A DNA stretch of 64,000 nucleotides from CAWBBA01 sp963729795 (GTDB taxonomy: Bacteria > Desulfobacterota > Desulfomonilia > Desulfomonilales > Desulfomonilaceae). The stretch is taken from the NCBI GenBank assembly GCA_963729795.1, contig CAVSPC010000058.1:1-64000 (forward strand). Reading direction: 5' to 3'. The notes beneath the pieces were generated by a model, which was given only the letters and a program-made list of their open reading frames with translations, searched no databases and had not been told where the DNA came from. Position numbers and translations under genes: made by a program. Of the stretch, positions 50,473 through 58,567 are shown one piece after another; within the stretch, counting starts at the first letter, position 1, and the number at the start of each line of letters is the position of its first letter.

Positions 50473-50682
50473 GCTGATAAACTCTTAGTTAGATCTTCTG
50501 ATCAGGTGTCCTATGTCGGGCTAAGTTGTATGCACTTGTAATCTCGCCCCGTCCCCCGGGACTACCATCCGGGGATGGAGGGACGACCGCCGTGCGCAGA
50601 AATGACGGCAATAGTACCGGAATACGAGACGCAACTTAGGCATAAGAGTACTCTAGGTCGATTCTTCCAAAGCCAGGGCAGA

Positions 50683-51318
50683 TCAAGGCGAAGGGAGGGT
50701 GTCCGGAGAATCTGTCTGGGGGAGGCGTGAGGGAGATGGATTGGAAGCTATCATCTTACCATCTTTCATGGCCTTATACAGTTCAATATATCGCTTTCGG
50801 ATTCGCCGACGGGTACCCAGGACAGCACGGGCATAACCGATGGCCGCCCAGGGATGATCGCTGTTGTATGCACTAAGGGCGGGAACGAGCCTCCCATAAT
50901 GGTCCAAATAGTACTTGAACACACGGACGCCGCAATCCGCGTTTATCTGGAGGTCCAGGAGATCAGAGTACCGAAGGCCGAACTTCCTGGCCCATGACGG
51001 CGCATGAACCTGAAACATCCCGCGGCAATTTTGACCGTTTATTATGTTGTTCCTGAAGCCGCTTTCAACATGCACAATGGCCATATAGAGCCACATGTCG
51101 CCGCAAGTTACACGTCCGAAATATTTATTTCCTGCCTGGGCAATGGCGAGAGAAATCTCTCTTGCCCTGTCATTGCCTATTTTGCCCTCCGTCATCTCAT
51201 TTATGATGATGGAACAAATCATCAGGGCGTCAGATTGCACTACACCCGCACCCAGTGCAGGCCTACAGACGACGAGCACCAGCCATAGCAGTATAGCCGG
51301 TATGATTCCCCTCTTCAT
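50683..51318 (-). CDS. Lytic transglycosylase (SLT domain)
   Basis: The 211-residue protein has a signal peptide (residues 1-23). A lysozyme-like SLT domain runs from about 70 to 175, with the catalytic glutamate in AIVHVESGFRNN, NCRGMFQVHAPSWA matching the G-x-MQ element, and the GVRVFKYYLDHYG/ALSAYNS motifs near the end. It cleaves murein glycan to 1,6-anhydro products. GGGAGGG precedes the ATG at 51318. A GTG four codons upstream is less likely. Confidence 0.85.
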   Translation of the reverse strand: MKRGIIPAILLWLVLVVCRPALGAGVVQSDALMICSIIINEMTEGKIGNDRAREISLAIAQAGNKYFGRVTCGDMWLYMAIVHVESGFRNNIINGQNCRGMFQVHAPSWARKFGLRYSDLLDLQINADCGVRVFKYYLDHYGRLVPALSAYNSDHPWAAIGYARAVLGTRRRIRKRYIELYKAMKDGKMIASNPSPSRLPQTDSPDTLPSP

Positions 51319-51408
51319 ACACCCTCCCAATCGGCAAAGAGAGCCCCAAAGATGGATAAGATGTCTGCGAGTCTCCTCTTTGCCTATCCCCGTTTTACGC
51401 CTTCAAAA

Positions 51409-51768
51409 CTATTTCTGCGGAATCTCCGGTTTCTTCGGTTCAGGTATCCGTGGTGCTGCTCTCCTCGTCCGACAAGGTTTGAAGGCGGCCCTTTCGATGT
51501 AGTCCAAAGGCTTCTCTATGGGCATAAACGCGATGGTAGCGGCACCTTTTGCGAAATCAAGGCACGGGTTGAACAGACTGAAGGTCCTCCTCAGGCAGCC
51601 GGTGAAAAGGTCCGCAGTCCTTCCCAGAGCTGTAGCACCGCCTCTGTAAATGGTCCGAGTGACTTTTGAGGTGGCGGGGCGCTTTGCACATGTACCCTTC
51701 GCGAAAGCGGGGACCGCCAGTGCTGCAACTAGTAGTGCACAAAGTGTTATTTTGGCTATTTTACTCAT
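51409..51768 (-). CDS. Small exported protein
   Basis: The 119-residue protein has a signal peptide (residues 1-23, cleaving at AFA-KG). The mature part has four cysteines spread over it, a hydrophobic amphipathic middle (FAKGAATIAFMPIEKPLDYI), and a Pro/Arg/Lys-rich C-terminus. The family is not recognised. Confidence 0.6.
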   Translation of the reverse strand: MSKIAKITLCALLVAALAVPAFAKGTCAKRPATSKVTRTIYRGGATALGRTADLFTGCLRRTFSLFNPCLDFAKGAATIAFMPIEKPLDYIERAAFKPCRTRRAAPRIPEPKKPEIPQK

Positions 51769-51905
51769 CCGTGGAACCTCCAGTTAACATCAAAGCGCAT
51801 AATTATTTCATATTTCTAACTGTTTTGTCAAGCAATTAACATCTTTATCTTACTCATTATTTGTGCTAATTAATATAATGATGATATCTATGCCGAGGTC
51901 GAATC

Positions 51906-52244
51906 ATGAAAGCCACTATAGCAATTGTAGCCGTGGTTTGTGCTGTTGGCACGTATCCGGTGTTCGGGCAGCAGAACTTCTCCATGTACGACCGCTCTTA
52001 CTCCGGGCCGGTGAACGTATACGGTCAGCCGGCCTTCGAGCCAGTTCCCAATTCTCAGCGGCAAGGTGGTCAGCCGCAACAAGCTCGTCCAGGACTAGTC
52101 CCAAGCGCTGTGAACAGGCTGGGAGGCCTCGGAGGCTACCTTTGGGGGTTCATGCCTGCACCGATCCGCGGGGCGGCGTCTCCTTACGCTGTTCCACCCG
52201 GTTCAGGGCATGTGAATGTCAACTTCGTCCCCGGTTCCCCGTGA
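51906..52244 (+). CDS. Small exported Pro/Gly/Gln-rich protein
   Basis: The 112-residue protein has a signal peptide (residues 1-21, ending VFGQQ). The mature part is rich in Gly, Pro, Gln, Asn and Ser with little predicted fold. Its signal end and composition recall the YGQQ protein at 41954-42931. The ATG at 51906 is chosen. The function is unknown. Confidence 0.6.
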   Translation: MKATIAIVAVVCAVGTYPVFGQQNFSMYDRSYSGPVNVYGQPAFEPVPNSQRQGGQPQQARPGLVPSAVNRLGGLGGYLWGFMPAPIRGAASPYAVPPGSGHVNVNFVPGSP

Positions 52245-52589
52245 ACCTGGAGACAAGAAGAGCCTCACCGATCTTGGCGAACCGGCCTGAGAGTCCTTGC
52301 CAAAAGTGATGTCTCTTTCACCGTCCGATGCGAAGAATCGAGATGCTCACGGTGATTGATGTTGCCGCGTCATTGCCGCCCCGGTTTTCGTCAGCATAGA
52401 CTTGTCCCGATGAAAATCCGGAGCAGGCATTCACTTGTAGTAGCGGGCCATTGCCGTAAATCTGGCGAGGGTTTTGGAATTGTTACAAATGCCCCTCAGT
52501 TGTTCGCCGGGATTTCGGTGCCTTTGTCGGATACCCCGAAACTGGGGATAGACTCCTTGAAGCATGCTGAGATGAAAGAGGTATAATCG
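52245..52589. other. Intergenic region without a convincing gene
   Basis: This 345-base stretch has a short open frame (52356-52586) with no recognisable features. I treat it as non-coding. The promoter of the thioredoxin-HEAT gene is expected here. Confidence 0.35.
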
Positions 52590-53579
52590 TTGCTTTCAGA
52601 CCAAGACCTGATGAAAGTTCAGGCCATCAGTTCGCAGATCTCGGTTCCGATTATCATCCGGGTCAGCCGTGGCGGCGGTGAACAGGACCGCTTCGAGGTC
52701 AACCTGACCAACATAGCGCGCCAGATCAGTGGTGTGTCTATGAATCGCATCGGGATTGAGGAAGAGACCGAATCTATTCTGCCTGGCAAGCCATCTCTTT
52801 CCCCTACCAGTGAGGGAGTCCGCAACATACATTACTTTGCCGCCCCGGAGGGGACTGAATTTGCCCCGTTTCTGGATCTTCTCCGTTGGATGGGTAGTGA
52901 CAAAACACCTACTCAATCCCGGGCGACAGAATCTCTTGAGAAATTAGCCCGGCCCTGTCACCTGCTGGTCCTGATGGCAGCAGCCTGCCCACACTGCCCT
53001 CAAGTAGTTCAGGCGGCTCTCTCGCTAGCCGTCGTCAGTCCGCTGGTTACCGTCAGCATTGTGGATGCGGTCCAATTTGAGGACCTTGCTCGGCACTACA
53101 AAGTGAGGTCCACCCCCACCACTATCATCGACGACGGACTCACTTTAATAGGCCGCCTTACCGCGGAGGAACTGGCCGATCAAGTCTTGAGGTCTGTCGA
53201 AAGCACCTCGCTGCCTTCGATTTTAGAGTCGATGATCAGGGCTGGCCGGGCCGAGGATGCTGCCGAGTTCCTGTGTTCTAGAGATCAGCCTGAGGCCATA
53301 CTCCCGGTGTATCTGTCGAAAGAATTTTCCGTGCGCATGGGTGCATTAGTAACGCTTGAAGAGGCGCTGAGAAAGAATCCGAGAGTCCTCGATCCGATCG
53401 TTCAAGAGCTCACCGCGCTTCTGTTTCAAGAAGAAGTGGCCTTGCGGGGAGACACAGCCGAATTGCTAGGCAAGATCGGGCATCCTGCCGCGATTCCGGC
53501 GCTTCGCAAGGCCGCGGAAGACTCGGATCCGGACGTCCGGGAAGCGGTTGAAGAAGCGCTTCAACTGCTTGAGCATTGA
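52590..53579 (+). CDS. Thioredoxin-fold protein with CPHC motif fused to HEAT repeats
   Basis: This is a 329-residue protein. Residues about 115-205 form a thioredoxin/glutaredoxin domain with CPHC at about 138-141 and TPTTIIDDGLTLIG (the cis-Pro region). The first 110 residues look like a second, Cys-less thioredoxin-like half, as in PDO/NrdH-type double domains. The C-terminal 75 residues are HEAT-like helical repeats (LLGKIGHPAAIPALRKAAED). TTG at 52590 with AGAGG upstream is the likely start. ATG at 52611 is an alternative. A redox role with a protein-binding tail is inferred. Confidence 0.7.
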   Translation: MLSDQDLMKVQAISSQISVPIIIRVSRGGGEQDRFEVNLTNIARQISGVSMNRIGIEEETESILPGKPSLSPTSEGVRNIHYFAAPEGTEFAPFLDLLRWMGSDKTPTQSRATESLEKLARPCHLLVLMAAACPHCPQVVQAALSLAVVSPLVTVSIVDAVQFEDLARHYKVRSTPTTIIDDGLTLIGRLTAEELADQVLRSVESTSLPSILESMIRAGRAEDAAEFLCSRDQPEAILPVYLSKEFSVRMGALVTLEEALRKNPRVLDPIVQELTALLFQEEVALRGDTAELLGKIGHPAAIPALRKAAEDSDPDVREAVEEALQLLEH

Positions 53580-53624
53580 AGCGGCCAGGGCTCTCCATTC
53601 ATCCGAAATGCCGGGGTAGTTGTC

Positions 53625-54167
53625 ATGCCAGATAAGCGTTTGATTTCCGCCGAAGATGTCGTAAATGATATTAAGGCTGGTTTGAGCAACTTAGAGCTCA
53701 TGGAAAAGTACAAATTGTCGTCAAAAGGGTTGCTCAGCGCCTTCACCAAATTGATAGTATCAAACGCGGTGCGTGAGGATGACCTTCGCGGACGCATGCC
53801 GGTATTTGACGATACAGTGGGCATCAGTCATGAACGCCACCTTCCCAGGTGCTATCCGGCACTTGGTCTTCCCATCTTTGATGGGGCGAATCCCGAAATC
53901 GAGCACCACGTATTGGATCTCACGGAAAAAGGGGTTCAAATCATCGACATAAATGTCAAGTTGAGTGAGAAGAGGTCCTTCGTCATCAAGGCTGAAGGTC
54001 TTGATGAAAGCATCCAACCGTGCGCGTTCGATGCTGAATGTCGGTGGGTAAGAGGGGACGCTGAAGAAGGCCGCTTCGTAGCTGGTTTTGAGATAACCGA
54101 CATATCGGACCGAGATCTGGAGGCGGAACGGCGCATCATCAGGTTGTTGACTTTTTGCGATGATTAA
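53625..54167 (+). CDS. PilZ-domain protein with N-terminal helical module (paralogue 2)
   Basis: The 180-residue protein has the same architecture as the 22060-22605 product. Helical module: IKAGLSNLELMEKYKLSSKG, then LLSAFTKLIVSNAVREDDL. PilZ part: RHLPRCY, LDLTEKGVQI, and AECRWVRG...AGFEI. Cyclic di-GMP binding is expected from the family, and the basic RxxxR element is present. It is followed by a DUF374 acyltransferase 26 bases downstream. Confidence 0.8.
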   Translation: MPDKRLISAEDVVNDIKAGLSNLELMEKYKLSSKGLLSAFTKLIVSNAVREDDLRGRMPVFDDTVGISHERHLPRCYPALGLPIFDGANPEIEHHVLDLTEKGVQIIDINVKLSEKRSFVIKAEGLDESIQPCAFDAECRWVRGDAEEGRFVAGFEITDISDRDLEAERRIIRLLTFCDD

Positions 54168-54193
54168 GAGAATTCCAGTTTCAGCCGAGGGTA

Positions 54194-54910
54194 GTGTTGA
54201 AGGGCCAAGAGAAAGAAAAGGAAAAGGGACAGCGCCTATGGTTCAAGATGGTGCTGTTTTTTGTGCCGCGGCTGGTAACCGCGTACTTCAGGCTCGTGGA
54301 TCTTACGTCAAAAAAGATTTTCTTAAACCAAGAGTACGAAGAGCAGATCTGCAAGAAAGGGCCATTTAACTGCGCGTGCTTTCACGGGACTATGCTGTTT
54401 CCGGTCTATTATTGCGGCCGCTATCCGGGGGTGGTCATGGTGAGCCGATCCTGGGACGGGGAGCTTATTGATCGATGCCTCCGAAGATGGGGATACGACA
54501 CTACGAGAGGATCTTCTTCACGCGGTGGAAAGGAAGCCCTGGCCGAGATGATCGCCATGATAAAGGAGAAAAATTACTGTTCGGGGCTTGCGGTGGATGC
54601 CCCTAGAGGCCCATCCAGAAAAGTGAAAATGGGGACAGTCGTTATCAGCCGCGAAGCTCAGATTCCGGTTGTTCCATTTGTAAGTTGGGCCACGCACCAG
54701 ATCCAGTTCGGCTCCTGGGACAGCATGATATTGCCTTTGCCCTTCAGCACTATCGTCATGGCTTTCGGAAAACCTACGCACATTCCACAGGGCCTTAGCA
54801 GCAATGATTACGAAAATATCCGCCAGGAAATCGAAGACAACATGGTGGCCGCCTCGAAACAATGTGAGGACAAAGTTAGAGAATTAAAAGGGGAAGTACC
54901 AACCCCGTAG
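54194..54910 (+). CDS. DUF374 lysophospholipid acyltransferase-like protein
   Basis: The 238-residue protein has an N-terminal hydrophobic segment (FFVPRLVTAYFRLV) and the DUF374 acyltransferase signature: FHGTMLFPVYY (in place of the usual HxxxxD), SRSWDGELIDRCLRRWG, RGSSSRGGKEAL, and DAPRGPSRKVKMG. Such proteins are proposed to acylate lipid A or glycolipid precursors on the inner membrane face. GTG at 54194 is chosen, with GAGG upstream. Other start codons are possible. Confidence 0.8.
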   Translation: MLKGQEKEKEKGQRLWFKMVLFFVPRLVTAYFRLVDLTSKKIFLNQEYEEQICKKGPFNCACFHGTMLFPVYYCGRYPGVVMVSRSWDGELIDRCLRRWGYDTTRGSSSRGGKEALAEMIAMIKEKNYCSGLAVDAPRGPSRKVKMGTVVISREAQIPVVPFVSWATHQIQFGSWDSMILPLPFSTIVMAFGKPTHIPQGLSSNDYENIRQEIEDNMVAASKQCEDKVRELKGEVPTP

Positions 54911-55076
54911 GCAAGGCCCAAGTCCGTGGCACTCGGTACTTGTAGTTACAGTAATTCGTCATGCGTGACGGGTGGTGGACCCTAATTTGGATTGGCGGGA
55001 CAGGCTGTCGATAGAGGATGACGGGCAGGATGCCCGTCGCCCCTGCAAGATGCCGGTCTTACCGGCGTTTTCATGT
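54911..55076. repeat. REP-like hairpins downstream of the DUF374 gene
   Basis: GACGGGCA/TGCCCGTC (55020-55038) and GCCGGT/ACCGGC (55053-55067) form two short hairpins in a GC-rich block, similar in style to the elements at 58231-58268. They may serve as terminator for both converging genes. Confidence 0.5.
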
Positions 55077-55340
55077 TTAATAGTGATGCTCCCCATCCTG
55101 GGAGTTAGAATTAGTGCTCAACGGGCCGGTTTTGCTCGTGTCACCCATTTCGTCCTTCTCGATTGATTGCTCTTTCAGCTTATCCGGATAGGGCCTGAAC
55201 CCGTCTTTGTACATTGCTTCATCCCATCTATATTCCGATTCCTTCTGACTTCGAAGGTAAGACTTCACCCTGAATACAATCCACAAGAGTCCTAGGACCA
55301 TTACACCGACGTAGATCGTGGTAATTCCGACTATTCTCAT
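55077..55340 (-). CDS. Small single-span membrane protein after lon
   Basis: The 87-residue protein has one span at the N-terminus (residues 3-24, IVGITTIYVGVMVLGLLWIV), then a charged, polar tail ending in EHHY. The frame could extend upstream to 55499, but that would overlap lon by 146 bases. ATG at 55340 is preferred, 13 bases after the lon stop. The function is unknown. Confidence 0.55.
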   Translation of the reverse strand: MRIVGITTIYVGVMVLGLLWIVFRVKSYLRSQKESEYRWDEAMYKDGFRPYPDKLKEQSIEKDEMGDTSKTGPLSTNSNSQDGEHHY

Positions 55341-55353
55341 AAAAAACCCGGAA

Positions 55354-57885
55354 TCAGGCTTCTCTTTCTGCCGAGGATTCAGTTCGTGAATGACGTTTCG
55401 CACCGATGGGCCTTGCGGCCTTGCCCTTCGGCGCCGAGCTCTTTGGCGAACGTTTCGCTCCGGCACCTCCGGCTTTTTTTCCGCCAATTCCTGGGCCATC
55501 TCTCAGAGCCAGCTTGAGAACCTCGTCCATGTGCTTGACAAACTTGAACTCAAGTCTTCGCCGAATGTGCCGGGGTATTTCGTCCAGGTCCTTTGCGTTC
55601 TGTTCCGGAGCAATCACCGTGTATATGCGGGCCCGAAGTGCGGCCAAAGATTTCTCTCGTAGTCCTCCCACAGGCAAGACTCTTCCTCTAAGAGTGATTT
55701 CTCCTGTCATGGCCACATCCGATCGTACGGGGATGCCTGTGAGAGCGCTCACCAGAGCTGTGGCCATCGTGACACCGGCTGACGGTCCATCTTTGGGGAT
55801 TGCTCCCGCTGGAACGTGCACATGAATGTCTTTGGAGAAATAGAATTTCTCCTTCATGCCGAACAGCGCGGCACGCGAACGGAAGTACGAGAGAGCCGCC
55901 TGGCCTGATTCCTTCATCACGTCGCCCAACTGTCCGGTCAAGAGAAGGCTGCCTTTCCCTTCCATGGGCGTGGCTTCTATGTGGAGAACGTCGCCTCCAT
56001 AAGGGGTCCATGCAAGTCCGGTGGCTACCCCCACTTCATCGGTTCTCTGTTCCTCGTCCGGGAGGAACCTCGGGACGCCCAGAAATTTGCTCAGATTCTT
56101 GGCGGTAATCCTTGGGACCTTCTTTTCACCTTCCGCGATCTTGCGCGCGATCTTGCGGCAGAGATGTGCGATTTCCCGTTCGAGGTTGCGCAGCCCCGCC
56201 TCTCGCGTGTACTGATTGACAATGCCAAGTATTGCTTCATCGGTGATGTGGAAATCGTCGTCTCTTATGCCGTTTTCCTTGATCTGCCTGGGGATCAGGT
56301 ACTGCCGGGCGATCTTCAATTTTTCCTCGTCTATGTAACCGGACAGCTCGATGATTTCCATTCTGTCTTTCAGGGCCGGAAGAATGGTATCTGCGACGTT
56401 TGCTGTAGTTATGAACATGACCTTGGACAGGTCAAAGGGCACGTTGAGATAGTGATCGCTGAAAGCATGATTCTGCTCCGGGTCCAGAACTTCCAATAAG
56501 GCGGCTGACGGATCCCCGCGGAAATCAGCCCCCACCTTGTCGATTTCGTCGAGCATAAATATCGGATTGTTAGACCCTGCATTTTTAAGCCCCTGGATGA
56601 TTCGACCCGGCAGGGCTCCAATGTAGGTGCGGCGATGGCCGCGAATTTCGGCCTCGTCTCTTACGCCCCCGAGGGAGATCCGCGTGAATTTGCGTCCCAG
56701 AGCCCGAGCTATGGATCTACCTAGCGAGGTCTTCCCGACACCGGGAGGTCCTACAAAGCATAGAATGGGGCCCTTCATCTGCTTGTTGAGTTTGCGGACA
56801 CCCAAGTACTCTAGGATACGGTCTTTTACTTTTTCCAGATTGTAGTGGTCTTCATCAAGGATGGATTTGGCATTCTTTATATCGAGCTTATCCCGAGTAG
56901 CCTTGGACCAAGGGAGTTCAACGATCCAGTCCAAATAAGTCCGTATGATGGACGCTTCAGCCGCGTCCGGATGCATTTGGCCAAGGCGGCTTAGCTGCTT
57001 TTCAGCTTCTTTCTCGACCTCTTTCGGTATCTTGGCTTTGGCGATCTTTTCTCTAAATTCCTCTATTTCTTTCGTTTTTTCATCAATCTCACCAAGTTCG
57101 CTCTGAATTGCTTTCAGTTGCTCTCTGAGGAAGTACTCCCGGTGGGTCTTACCCATCTCTTCTTTGGCCTGAGTCTGAATCTTAGCCTGCATGGCCGATA
57201 GTTCGAGTTCTTTGGAGAGCAGTTCATTGACCCTTTTGAGCCTCTCCATAGGGTCGATAACTTCCAGTATGGCTTGGGACTCTTCAACACGAAGTTTCAA
57301 GTTCGATGCAACTAGGTCTGCAAGCCTGCCGGGATCCTCAATAGAATCCAGGATCGCAACTGCATCCGGGGAGATTATTCCACGGAGCTGGAGTATCTTT
57401 TCTGAATTCTCCTTTATGGACCTCATTAAGGCCTCGACCTCAATAGTGACCGGAACTGCCACAGGTTCCGGAATCTTTTGGATCTTCACTTTGAAGAATT
57501 CGCGCGACTCAAGAAAGGATACGATGCGTGCCTTCGCCAGACCTTGCACGAGGATCTTGACCCTGCCGTCCGGCAATTTGAGCTGCTTGACCACCATGGC
57601 CACGGTGCCCACGCTGTAAATGTTGTCAGGAGTGGGGTCCTCTTCGGTGGAAATCTTTTGCGCGGCGAGAAATATAAGGCGGTTTTCAGACAGGGCCTCG
57701 TCCACAGCCCTTATGGACCTCTCTCTGCCTACCATCAGAGGAAGAATCATGTAGGAATATATAACCACGTCCCGCACGGGGAGGAGAGGAAGTACCTCCG
57801 GGATGTCGGCGAAGTTTATCTGCTGGGTCTTGGGAGAGTCGTCTTGACCGAAGTCATCCTTTTTTTCAATCTCATCGGCCATCAT
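55354..57885 (-). CDS. lon: ATP-dependent protease Lon
   Basis: The 843-residue protein has all Lon parts: N-terminal substrate domain (residues 30-230), coiled-coil, AAA+ module with Walker A GPPGVGKTSL (about 387) and Walker B IFMLDEIDKVG, and the protease domain from about 620 with the catalytic serine in PKDGPSAGVTMA and lysine in GLREKSLAAL. It degrades misfolded and regulatory proteins. The last 50 residues are Ala/Lys/Ser-rich and basic, longer than in E. coli Lon. Confidence 0.95.
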   Translation of the reverse strand: MMADEIEKKDDFGQDDSPKTQQINFADIPEVLPLLPVRDVVIYSYMILPLMVGRERSIRAVDEALSENRLIFLAAQKISTEEDPTPDNIYSVGTVAMVVKQLKLPDGRVKILVQGLAKARIVSFLESREFFKVKIQKIPEPVAVPVTIEVEALMRSIKENSEKILQLRGIISPDAVAILDSIEDPGRLADLVASNLKLRVEESQAILEVIDPMERLKRVNELLSKELELSAMQAKIQTQAKEEMGKTHREYFLREQLKAIQSELGEIDEKTKEIEEFREKIAKAKIPKEVEKEAEKQLSRLGQMHPDAAEASIIRTYLDWIVELPWSKATRDKLDIKNAKSILDEDHYNLEKVKDRILEYLGVRKLNKQMKGPILCFVGPPGVGKTSLGRSIARALGRKFTRISLGGVRDEAEIRGHRRTYIGALPGRIIQGLKNAGSNNPIFMLDEIDKVGADFRGDPSAALLEVLDPEQNHAFSDHYLNVPFDLSKVMFITTANVADTILPALKDRMEIIELSGYIDEEKLKIARQYLIPRQIKENGIRDDDFHITDEAILGIVNQYTREAGLRNLEREIAHLCRKIARKIAEGEKKVPRITAKNLSKFLGVPRFLPDEEQRTDEVGVATGLAWTPYGGDVLHIEATPMEGKGSLLLTGQLGDVMKESGQAALSYFRSRAALFGMKEKFYFSKDIHVHVPAGAIPKDGPSAGVTMATALVSALTGIPVRSDVAMTGEITLRGRVLPVGGLREKSLAALRARIYTVIAPEQNAKDLDEIPRHIRRRLEFKFVKHMDEVLKLALRDGPGIGGKKAGGAGAKRSPKSSAPKGKAARPIGAKRHSRTESSAEREA

Positions 57886-58567
57886 TGTTGTCCTTTATTC
57901 TGACAAAAAAGATAATAGGGTTCTGTGTTAAATCGCGGCAAAAAACGGAAAGCGGTCCATTCATCGCCCGACATTTCCACGAAATTGCCCTCCAAAGATA
58001 TAGATATATGCGACAAAGCCCCGGTGTCAAGCTCCATAGTCGGAAAAAGCGGCAAAAACCTAGGGTGTTCGAAAAAATCAGAGACCTGCGGTCACGTACG
58101 ATCGTGTCGAAGTCACGCTCACCCGGAAGCCGCTAATGGCAACATAAGGAACGCGTCAATACCCATCCGATTGCTCTTTGGCTGTCGAAAGCGACTTGAG
58201 GCTGAGGGAGCGCGGGCGGAAATGCGTGGGGGCGAATGGCATTCGCCCAGGGCGACCGCCGGTCGCCCCTACCATCCTCGGATCGGAGTCCGGGGTGACG
58301 GCATCGGATTGCATTGCAAGGGCACAAAACATTGCCCGAAACAAGGCACCTTATTTAGGAAATCGAGTACTAAGCGGCCCAATTAGCAATTCAGGCGAAA
58401 ATTCTCCTATCAAGGGCAATTGCCGGAGGTGTCAGGCCACTCACCGTGTTGATGGTGCGAAATGTCTGTCCCACTAATTCCACCCGAATTTATGAAATTG
58501 GGCGCTACTCCAGCGACATCAGAATTCATACGCACCCAGAGAAAATCAACAGACGGGGAACAGGAGG
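57886..58567. repeat. Intergenic region with REP-like hairpins
   Basis: Two adjacent hairpins lie inside this 682-base stretch: GGCGAATG/CATTCGCC (58231-58247) and GGGCGACCG/CGGTCGCCC (58250-58268), followed by CTACC. They belong to the GTAGGGGC-type repeat theme. The lon promoter is expected at the left end and the terminator of the PBP gene at the right end. No gene is seen. Confidence 0.5.

Noticed and set aside
52356..52586. 76-codon open frame as a gene
   Set aside because: No ribosome site, no recognisable motif, and composition like the surrounding spacer.
58133..58386. Small open frames in the 57886-58567 spacer
   Set aside because: They are created by the REP-like hairpins, overlap each other in different frames and directions, and lack ribosome sites.
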